Positions 1-6,544 of a DNA stretch of 13,517 nt are shown one piece after another. The position numbers and the translations under genes were made by a program. Below the pieces are notes generated by a model. That model did no database searches. It was not told the origin of the DNA and saw only the letters and a list, made by a program, of their open reading frames with translations. The DNA lies in assembly GCA_024275615.1 (NCBI GenBank), contig JAJRYU010000408.1:1-13517 (forward strand), in the 5' to 3' direction. Numbering within the stretch: position 1 is the stretch's first letter; each line of letters begins with the position of its first letter. Source of the DNA: Planctomycetota bacterium (GTDB lineage Bacteria; Planctomycetota; GCA-002687715; DRQF01).

Positions 1-2361
1 AGCCAGCTTGCGGAAGAGCTGACTGACGACGACTTGCTCGTGATTGCCGATCAGATGATCTCGGCGATCGCCCATCTCCACGTGATTGGGTTGCGTCACG
101 GTGACGTCAAACCTGGCAATATCATGATCCAATTGCGCGAGTCGGGCCTTGCAGCAACTCTCATCGATTTTGGGTATGCCGCTCCTCTTGTGGGAGGGAC
201 TCTCCTCGGTGGTACACCGGATTTCTTTTCACCGGAACTCATCGCTGGTGAAGCGCCCACGGCAGCTTGTGATTGGTTCGCTCTGGGGCGCACTCTTGAT
301 GTGGTTCGCCAGTGTCGAACCGGGAGTGATTCACCAGGCTACCACGACATTTCTCGCGTGATTGACACTCTGCTCTTGGAGGATGCCAAAGCCCGGCACA
401 GCGCCATGTCCTGGTTAGCAGACGATGATTCTGGAACGGCAGTTCCACTGACATTGCCTCCACGATTTCCTGCTGTCGACGCCGGTGAAGTTCCTCGAAA
501 ATTGACGGAAGCCGTTTGCGATGCGCTCGCGGGTAAGGGTGTGAGCGTTATAGAATTAGGTGGGGAAGAGAGTAGTGGGCGTGATGCAATCCTAGAGAGA
601 GTTGCCGTGACTGTCGCTGTTTCTGGCCAGCCCACATGCTTCAAAGCAGATTGGTTTGACACTCAATTGATTTGGCGCCAGATTGCCATTGATGCTGGCC
701 TCGAACTCACAGATGCCGATGCCAAATTTGCTGAAAAGACGGTGAGCTCGGAGTTTGAGCAACGCCGTGACCGAACAACGGCTTTCCTTGATCTTGTCGC
801 CCATCTTGAGACTCCGGTTCTTGTCGTTTTAGGAAAAAAAGCTGCAACGAGTCCTTCCGGGCGCGAGTTCTTGAGGAGGTGTCAAGCTCTTGCCGAGCTT
901 GAGCTTGACTTCACGCTTGTCGTTGCTGCGGCCACGAGCCGCTTAGAGGGGCCCCTTGTGCTTTCCGACTGGAAGATCGAGCAAGGAGAGAGCCTACTTG
1001 CGGCGCTTTTTCCGCGGGAATGGCAGAACAATCCTGACCGTGGCCAACTGATCGCCAAGCGCCTCATTGAAGCAGCACAGGGTCGGCCCGGTCTTGTTCT
1101 TCGTATCCTACGTGGTTCCTTGGACTCTGGTCTCATTCATCGACTCGGAGGAGGTTTGTTCGCCGATCTCAATGCGATTGGCACCCAAGTTGCCGACGAT
1201 GCTGAAGCGGCGCGGCTGTTTGGTAGCGCGCATGCCACCCTGGTAAAACAAACCTTGCGGGAAAACGGTGGTTATCTCGATCGACTTCTCTTGAGCAAAC
1301 TGACTCGTTTGTCGGCAATCGACGTCGATGCCGCACTCACGGAGCTTGTTTTTTCTGGGCAGATTTGCGATCCCGCTGGCGCGTTGGATCCCGTCAAGCT
1401 TCTTACAGACGATTGTTCACAGACCGGAGCGTTGACGTGGTCTTTGTCCGATAGCGCTTCGGATAATGAGGATAGCGACTCTGTGCTGGCGGCGGTCGAG
1501 CGGTTTGAGGCTTGGGTCCGTTCTCCCTTTCCGGAAGCCGTTGTGGTCCATGTCGATCGCATCCTTGATCACAACGAGACACTTTCCGGTCGAGGTAAGC
1601 TCAAGATGATTGCTGTGCGTGCCTTGTTGCAAACGGAGCGCACCGATCTTGCGGTGGAGCGTCTCGTTTCCATGTCGCGTCAGGATATTCGTGAGCTTGG
1701 CTTGGCACAGTGGACTCTAGCGATTGCCAGAGTCCTCGCGGTCAAGGGCGATCTCAAGACGGCCATCACATACCTTCGGGATTATTCAAACAACAACAAG
1801 GACTCTCAGGAATTGGATGAGGTCTTCGCCGAGATGGCCTATCTTCAGCTTCTTTCCGGGCAAATCGATTCCGCTGCGGCGTCCTTGGATAGGATTGGAC
1901 TCGAAGACTTATCCGGGGAAGCCAAGGCTCGTTGCTTGACCATGCTGGGTTTGAGCAAACGATCGCTAAAACAAGGTGATGCAGCCCGGTCTCTGTTCTT
2001 GGAGGCTCTCGCATCTTGGCGAGAAATCGGTGATAAACGACGAGAAGCTGCGTGCCTAGCCAATCTTGCCTTGTGCGATTTGATGAAGGTCACCTATCGG
2101 CGGCGACAAGAATCATGCAGCAAGCGCTTTCTTTGCTCAGGGACTTTGGGTGTGCCGATCAAGTTGCAGCATCGCTCACCAATCTTGGTGTCACGCTCAG
2201 TCGTGCGCGCAGGAGCCACGATGCGGCCCGAGCTCAAAGTGAAGCCATGTGGCTTTTCGCTTCCTGTGGTGACGACTTTCGTCTGGCCGCCGCCACCGCA
2301 AGCCGCGGTATTGCCCACTTGGGTGCCGGAGAACTCGTTGCCGCGAGAAAAGATCTATTGA
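1..2361 (+). CDS. Ser/Thr kinase - degenerate STAND NTPase - TPR, 5' part of a frameshifted sigma-54 activator (partial at left edge)
   Basis: The frame is already open at base 1, so the true start and the kinase N-lobe lie upstream; the TTG at 34 is not a credible start. Kinase C-lobe motifs are visible: catalytic loop HGDVKPGNIM (about 97-126) with the catalytic Asp, Lys and Asn kept, DFG at 166-174, and the activation-segment end SPE at 229-237. The HRD arginine is Gly, as in non-RD kinases. About 541-1500 resembles the AAA/STAND NTPase region of kinase-MalT-like regulators, but its P-loop (559-585, GGEESSGRD) lacks the GK[ST] signature. From about 1560 the protein becomes helical repeats, with a clear 40-residue TPR unit ending just before 2040. 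The frame is genuine only to about 2088; the last 90 or so codons (2089-2361) lose TPR character and are read out of frame. The product continues in the next entry. Likely role: cytoplasmic signal-responsive regulator. Ligand and phosphorylation targets are unknown. Confidence 0.85.
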   Translation, partial: SQLAEELTDDDLLVIADQMISAIAHLHVIGLRHGDVKPGNIMIQLRESGLAATLIDFGYAAPLVGGTLLGGTPDFFSPELIAGEAPTAACDWFALGRTLDVVRQCRTGSDSPGYHDISRVIDTLLLEDAKARHSAMSWLADDDSGTAVPLTLPPRFPAVDAGEVPRKLTEAVCDALAGKGVSVIELGGEESSGRDAILERVAVTVAVSGQPTCFKADWFDTQLIWRQIAIDAGLELTDADAKFAEKTVSSEFEQRRDRTTAFLDLVAHLETPVLVVLGKKAATSPSGREFLRRCQALAELELDFTLVVAAATSRLEGPLVLSDWKIEQGESLLAALFPREWQNNPDRGQLIAKRLIEAAQGRPGLVLRILRGSLDSGLIHRLGGGLFADLNAIGTQVADDAEAARLFGSAHATLVKQTLRENGGYLDRLLLSKLTRLSAIDVDAALTELVFSGQICDPAGALDPVKLLTDDCSQTGALTWSLSDSASDNEDSDSVLAAVERFEAWVRSPFPEAVVVHVDRILDHNETLSGRGKLKMIAVRALLQTERTDLAVERLVSMSRQDIRELGLAQWTLAIARVLAVKGDLKTAITYLRDYSNNNKDSQELDEVFAEMAYLQLLSGQIDSAAASLDRIGLEDLSGEAKARCLTMLGLSKRSLKQGDAARSLFLEALASWREIGDKRREAACLANLALCDLMKVTYRRRQESCSKRFLCSGTLGVPIKLQHRSPILVSRSVVRAGATMRPELKVKPCGFSLPVVTTFVWPPPPQAAVLPTWVPENSLPREKIY

Positions 2362-4271
2362 GAGCGGCTCCGACAATCCTCGCTGGGCCTGATGCCAGAG
2401 CAAGAGAAACTCTCAGAAGACAATTGGCGTACGCTTGCTTGTTGGCTGGACGTTTTGGTGCAGCTCGCCGCTGGTTGGACCAAGAAGAACCACGAGAGTT
2501 TCTCGCCACCGTTGTTGAGGGGTTTCGCAACGACGTTCGGGCGACTTGCATTGGGCTACGCTCACCGGAGATCCTCGAACGTCTCGCCGCCAGGTTAGCG
2601 GCAATCGAGATCCGTCAACGGTCGGGGTTGCCGAATCGCGCTTCTTGGCACCTACGAAAACTCAATTCTTTGCGCCAACTTCTGGAGAAGGACATGGCTC
2701 CACGAGAAAAAACTCTATTTCGCGCTGGTGTTGTGATGCCAGCTTTACGCCGTCTGGAATCGCGGTTGGAACGGCGGCTTGTGACGAGCGATAGTTCTGA
2801 AACTCTGGGCACTATCGCTGATATTCTTGCCAATCTGAATGAGAGTTCTTCTCTTCTTGATGCTCTTGATGACATTGTTGCCAGTATCCTTGACTTGACT
2901 CCCGCAGTGAGGGCCTTTGTCGTTCGAATCGGTGAAGACGATGATTATGAGGTCCTAGCTCGAGCAGAAAAGCACCGCAGTAGTTCCGACACCCTAGAGT
3001 TGAGTACCTTGGTTCTAAAGCGTTGTCGCGCGAGCAAGAGATCCATGATGATTGCCGACGCCGGCACCGACGACGAATTTGGGTTTGCTGCGAGTGTACG
3101 TGCCATGGGGCTGCGATCGATTGCATGCTTTCCTCTGTTGACGACGGATGAAGGGTTTCATGCGCTATACCTCGATACACCTTTGCAATCGAACGCGTTT
3201 GGAAAGGAAAGCCTCACTGCTATTTCGATTCTATCAGATATCGCTTCGGCGGCGTTTTCTTTGGCACACCGGGCGGAGAGTAGTGATCGCAAACGGGCTC
3301 TCATGGCCGATAGTGAAAGTCGAGCTCGGCAGGCATTGGTGAGCCAATCCCAAGAACTCAATCGTGTTCGCCATCGGGCTGGTTTTGGGCGCTTGGTTGG
3401 CAAGTCGCCCTTGTTGCGCCGAGCGAACGAGAAGCTGACAAAAGCGGGAAGAAGCGAACTCAGCATTCTCATTACTGGCGAAACCGGCTCGGGGAAGGAG
3501 CTGGCCGCGGAGTCTATCCACGCGGCATCATCGCGATCGCAGAAGGGATTCTTGACGATCAACTGTGCAACCCTGTCAGATTCCCTAGCGGAGAGTGAGC
3601 TTTTTGGCCATCGAGCGGGGGCTTTCACAGGAGCGTCTTCGGACAGTCCGGGATTACTGCGGTGCGCTGATGGCGGGACACTCTTTCTGGACGAGGTTGG
3701 CGAGTTGACCAAGGCGTTGCAAGCGAAACTTCTGCGCGTACTGGAGACTCAGATCATTCGCCCAATCGGCGGTGACGAAGAAGAAAAAGTCGATGTGCGA
3801 TTCGTGTTCGCTACCAACAAGGGCATCAAGAATAGCCCAGAGTTTCGTGAAGATCTCTACTATCGGATTTCACAAATTGAAGTCGAGTTGCCACCGCTGA
3901 GAGAGCGAATTGAAGACATCCCCTTGTTGGTTAGCCATTTCCTAGCGCTTAATGGTCGCGGCGACATTTCTTTCGAAGAAGCAGCCATGGAGGCGATGGC
4001 GGAATACGCATGGCCTGGCAATATTCGCGAATTGCGCAATGTTGTTGACCGTCTTAGCCTCCTCGTGACAAGTCGGGTCATTCTCCTGACTGACCTGCCA
4101 GCAGAGATTTGCAACTACCGTGGATCTCAACCCCAAACTCTGGCGGAGACAGAGTTTGCAGCGATTAAGCAAGCGCTTCATTTTTGTGGGGGAGAGAAGA
4201 AGGCCGCAGCGAAGGTCCTTGGAATTTCCCGAACGGCACTGTATGAGAAACTAAAACGGTTTGGACCATGA
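2052..4271 (+). CDS. TPR - GAF - sigma-54-dependent AAA+ activator - Fis HTH, 3' part of the frameshifted regulator
   Basis: The open frame formally begins at a GTG at 2052, but homologous coding starts at about 2088, where it continues the kinase-TPR frame upstream; I do not think 2052 is a real start. TPR units occupy 2088-2350. About 2840-3290 is a GAF-like sensor domain. The sigma-54 interaction domain is complete: Walker A GETGSGKE (3477-3500), GAFTGA loop that contacts sigma-54 (3618-3635), Walker B GGTLFLDE (3672-3695), and the FREDLYYR segment (3843-3866), which supplies arginine-finger residues. A Fis-type HTH ends the protein (about 4150-4268), with a recognition region near AAKVLGISRTALYEKLKRFG. 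The family remodels RNA polymerase-sigma-54 closed complexes at -24/-12 promoters after binding upstream sites. There is no response-regulator receiver domain, so input would come through the kinase, TPR and GAF parts. All AAA+ catalytic motifs are intact, which argues for a functional product if the frame is restored. Confidence 0.92.
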   Translation: MPSQSCLVRFDEGHLSAATRIMQQALSLLRDFGCADQVAASLTNLGVTLSRARRSHDAARAQSEAMWLFASCGDDFRLAAATASRGIAHLGAGELVAARKDLLRAAPTILAGPDARARETLRRQLAYACLLAGRFGAARRWLDQEEPREFLATVVEGFRNDVRATCIGLRSPEILERLAARLAAIEIRQRSGLPNRASWHLRKLNSLRQLLEKDMAPREKTLFRAGVVMPALRRLESRLERRLVTSDSSETLGTIADILANLNESSSLLDALDDIVASILDLTPAVRAFVVRIGEDDDYEVLARAEKHRSSSDTLELSTLVLKRCRASKRSMMIADAGTDDEFGFAASVRAMGLRSIACFPLLTTDEGFHALYLDTPLQSNAFGKESLTAISILSDIASAAFSLAHRAESSDRKRALMADSESRARQALVSQSQELNRVRHRAGFGRLVGKSPLLRRANEKLTKAGRSELSILITGETGSGKELAAESIHAASSRSQKGFLTINCATLSDSLAESELFGHRAGAFTGASSDSPGLLRCADGGTLFLDEVGELTKALQAKLLRVLETQIIRPIGGDEEEKVDVRFVFATNKGIKNSPEFREDLYYRISQIEVELPPLRERIEDIPLLVSHFLALNGRGDISFEEAAMEAMAEYAWPGNIRELRNVVDRLSLLVTSRVILLTDLPAEICNYRGSQPQTLAETEFAAIKQALHFCGGEKKAAAKVLGISRTALYEKLKRFGP
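2083..2093 (+). other. Frameshift site joining the two halves of the kinase-TPR-GAF-sigma-54 gene
   Basis: In frame 1 the protein reads CDLMK and then turns into non-TPR sequence; in the frame of 2052 it becomes TPR-like from the GGT at 2088. Reusing G2088, that is reading AAGGGT instead of AAGGT, gives CDLMKGHLSAATRIM and yields a repeat of exactly 40 residues. The preceding unit and the following unit are also 40 residues, and the one after that is 39. This points to loss of one G. No slippery heptamer of the X XXY YYZ type is present, so programmed -1 shifting is unlikely. The sequence alone cannot separate a true mutation from an assembly or sequencing error. Confidence 0.85.
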
Positions 4272-4287
4272 TTCGCTGACTAGCTAA

Positions 4288-4308
4288 ACTGAATCGTTCA
4301 GTCGATTC
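4288..4308 (+). repeat. Overlapping inverted repeats downstream of the regulator gene
   Basis: ACTGAA (4288-4293) and TTCAGT (4297-4302) are perfect 6-base arms with a 3-base spacer. GAATCG (4291-4296) and CGATTC (4303-4308) are a second perfect pair that shares bases with the first, so the two hairpins are mutually exclusive. GATTCGCT also occurs twice (4270-4277 and 4304-4311). The T-richer sequence after it (about 4312-4323) is weak for an intrinsic terminator. It could be an operator, an activator site or a weak terminator; the function is not determined. Confidence 0.5.
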
Positions 4309-4330
4309 GCTCCTTGCATTTTATCCGGTC

Positions 4331-4368
4331 ATTCAGCCCGGCGCGTGTAGCGTACGCCCCTGCTGAAT
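4331..4368 (+). repeat. Inverted repeat ATTCAGC...GCTGAAT before the lipoprotein gene
   Basis: ATTCAGC (4331-4337) and GCTGAAT (4362-4368) are perfect 7-base arms around a 24-base, GC-rich loop. The arms share the CTGAA/TTCAG core with the inverted repeat at 4288-4302. The downstream arm lies about 20 bases before the ATG at 4391, so the element would be in the leader or promoter region of that gene. No T-tract follows, which is against a simple terminator. Confidence 0.45.
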
Positions 4369-4376
4369 CCCTTATC

Positions 4377-4380
4377 GGAG
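4377..4380 (+). promoter_or_regulatory. Ribosome binding site that favours the ATG at 4391
   Basis: GGAG lies 10 bases before the ATG at 4391 but only one base before the alternative GTG at 4382. Spacing therefore favours 4391 as the start. Confidence 0.5.
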
Positions 4381-4390
4381 TGTGGTTTGC

Positions 4391-6544
4391 ATGATAGCCC
4401 GTAGCACCAATCTGACGATTCTCCTTGTCGTCCTTTTTCTTACGTCTTGTTCGCAATCCTTACAGGGGCAAGGACAAGGTACTCCTGGGGCGACGGGGTT
4501 GGTTCCCCGCATACAATTTGATCATCGAGCTGTGGGCGTAGCTAATACGCTGACGCTTCAAGGTCTGGCTCCCGGCGCCAACGTGACTTTGATCGTTTCA
4601 TTCAGTGAAAATCTCATCCCACTCCAGAGTCTTGGGTATGGTCCGGCAATTTTCGGCCCAGATTTGAATTCGCCTTTTGGTGCGGTTTCTTTTTCTGGTC
4701 TTACGCCCAATGCCGCTGGCGAGATCATTCTGCCTTTTACCGGTGCTGCATCTGTTGCCCATGTGCCGTTTCACATTCAAGCCTATTCCATCGATTCTGG
4801 CGCACCCTTTGGCGGCGTATCATTTTCTGACTACGAGGTCCTGTCATTCGGATTTGATCAAGAAATCCTGCCCTTGCGTGTCGACTTCTTAGGATCGCAA
4901 CTTTGGGCCGAGATTTTTCCTTATGGGGCCCAGGCGGCACCCATTCCATCTCAATTGCTAGCAGCCGTCCCTCGTGATCTTCTTCTTGCCTCTTCAAACG
5001 ACATGGCTTCGGCCCGTGAAGATGTGGCGACACCAAGCTTGAGCCTCGCGGGACCGCGGGTTGTTGTTCTTGCTGATTCAACGACCCTTCATGGGGTTTC
5101 CAGCCCCAATAATGAGACCGGTTTCTTGCTGGTGCGACCGAACGGGACAATCGACCTCCTGGCGTGGGCCCAAGGGACAGCAATCGATCCGGCCTTCGAC
5201 AATACCGTGGCAGTCTCGGATCATGATCCTTATTTGGCTTTCACCAGCTTGAACCCATTGCCCGAGTATGGTGGCGCTAGTTTGCTTGTTTGGCGCACAG
5301 ATGGTTGGAATGTTCCAGGTTCTCACCTCTCCTATGTCGCGATCACTGCGCCCTTGGGTATCACCATCGAGCCAACAAGTCTGTGTTTTTTGTCCGGAGC
5401 TTTGTTCTTTGGCGACGGAGCAACGACCTTGTTTCGTCTGGACTTGAATTCATGGCTGGTGACGCCCGTTATTTTCCCCGTCTCGGGTGGACAAGTGCCG
5501 ATCTATGTCGACGAGACTGTGGCCTGTGCCGCGAATGGGAGCGCCCTGGCTTTGGGCGCCGGTGTCGACAAATTCAATCACGATGTTTACGTCGTCAAAG
5601 CAGATGGCACAGCCACGAACTTGACGAATCTTGTGGGTGACTACGAAGACCCAGGAATCGGTGACAACCAAGGCATGCAAATGGCTATGAGTGCTGCCGG
5701 TGACTATGTGGCTTACATGCGGACGGTTCTCGGGACCGAACTCTTTGTGAAAGGTGTATCGGCTGGCTCTTCGGAGATTCATGTAACCCATCCTGCTCAG
5801 TACATTGACTCAATTGACACCATCGTCGGTCTGGGATTCAAAGCCACAGGTGATTTGGTCTATGCAGCGGGAAAAGACATTCTCACCGTTGATACCTACC
5901 GGGCGGTCATCCCTTCGGTCACACCTGTTGTTGGACAGATTGCCAACGAAACTGGGACTTCAGGTTTTTTGGCGCCGATCTACGATTTGGGAGCAACCTT
6001 GACTCCCTTGAGGAACATGAGCACGACAAGCGGAGCTCTGGTTCAATACTCAAACAGTGCGGGACCTGACAGGCTCCAACTTATCGGCGGGACTGCTCAA
6101 ACCCTGCCCCTGGATGTCGAGACGCTCAAAGAGATTGGCGCTCTCCCCAACTGCATTGTGGTTGTTGATGAACTGGCGACCGGCGCTCAACGAGTTCGTG
6201 AACTCAGTACCGTGACGACAACTCTTCAGTCAAGTGTCGTGACTGTTCCTGGAAGTTCTTTGGTTGCTTTTGATGTCCGCTTTGGCAAGATCTGTTCACT
6301 GATCCAAACACCGGCTGGATCGATTCTTGTCACATCAACTGGCAACGGACTGACATCGTCAGCCGGCCCACCGGGTGCATTGGACGGCGGTATGCGTCTC
6401 AGCCCTGATGGGCGTGTGTTTGCTGCTACGAAGGACCTATCTACCGGAGTGTTTGGTCTTTGGTCAAGAGATCCAGTGACGGGAATATGGTCAAATCTTT
6501 CGACAACCAATCAAACCAGCGCCAACACACAATTGCTCCGTTGA
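4391..6544 (+). CDS. Secreted lipoprotein with predicted beta-sandwich and TolB/WD40-like beta-propeller
   Basis: Starting at ATG 4391 gives 717 residues; a GTG at 4382 would add three. The N-terminus is a clear lipoprotein signal: Arg at 4, hydrophobic core at 8-17, lipobox LTSC with the acylated Cys at 20, followed by Ser, so an anchored envelope protein is expected. About 30-160 looks like a small beta-sandwich, with alternating hydrophobic strands and phrases such as LTLQGLAPGANVTL and FHIQAYSIDSG; I associate this style with planctomycetal secreted proteins. From about 200 onward it repeats short blocks of the PD40/TolB type, with Gly-Asp or Asp-Gly turns (DVYVVKADGTATNLTN, AYMRTVLGTELFVKG, MRLSPDGRVFAATK), consistent with a beta-propeller. 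No catalytic motif was recognised. Its 3' end overlaps the solute-binding gene, suggesting co-translation. Possible roles are ligand binding, partner docking or carbohydrate/protein recognition; the exact function is unknown. Confidence 0.8.
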   Translation: MIARSTNLTILLVVLFLTSCSQSLQGQGQGTPGATGLVPRIQFDHRAVGVANTLTLQGLAPGANVTLIVSFSENLIPLQSLGYGPAIFGPDLNSPFGAVSFSGLTPNAAGEIILPFTGAASVAHVPFHIQAYSIDSGAPFGGVSFSDYEVLSFGFDQEILPLRVDFLGSQLWAEIFPYGAQAAPIPSQLLAAVPRDLLLASSNDMASAREDVATPSLSLAGPRVVVLADSTTLHGVSSPNNETGFLLVRPNGTIDLLAWAQGTAIDPAFDNTVAVSDHDPYLAFTSLNPLPEYGGASLLVWRTDGWNVPGSHLSYVAITAPLGITIEPTSLCFLSGALFFGDGATTLFRLDLNSWLVTPVIFPVSGGQVPIYVDETVACAANGSALALGAGVDKFNHDVYVVKADGTATNLTNLVGDYEDPGIGDNQGMQMAMSAAGDYVAYMRTVLGTELFVKGVSAGSSEIHVTHPAQYIDSIDTIVGLGFKATGDLVYAAGKDILTVDTYRAVIPSVTPVVGQIANETGTSGFLAPIYDLGATLTPLRNMSTTSGALVQYSNSAGPDRLQLIGGTAQTLPLDVETLKEIGALPNCIVVVDELATGAQRVRELSTVTTTLQSSVVTVPGSSLVAFDVRFGKICSLIQTPAGSILVTSTGNGLTSSAGPPGALDGGMRLSPDGRVFAATKDLSTGVFGLWSRDPVTGIWSNLSTTNQTSANTQLLR

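Noticed and set aside
2052..2087. GTG 2052 as the start of an independent sigma-54 activator gene
   Set aside because: The residues from 2052 to 2087 do not look like a TPR and are a shadow of the upstream frame; the 40-residue repeat only works when both frames are joined at 2088.
2080..2095. Programmed -1 ribosomal frameshift
   Set aside because: The sequence ATG AAG GTC has no slippery heptamer, and I see no clear stimulatory stem directly downstream.
3158..3712. 184-codon open frame on the minus strand
   Set aside because: It lies antisense to the GAF/sigma-54 region with its conserved motifs and its translation has low-complexity Arg/Ser composition.
4288..4323. Intrinsic terminator after the regulator gene
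   Set aside because: The stems have only 6 base pairs and the following sequence lacks a run of T, so termination is weakly supported.
4375..4391. GG-N10-GC with TTGCA (resembling a -24/-12 sigma-54 promoter) just after the regulator gene
   Set aside because: Transcription would start near 4402, inside the lipoprotein signal sequence and after the best ATG (4391), and the -24 box matches only at GG. GG-N10-GC is frequent by chance.
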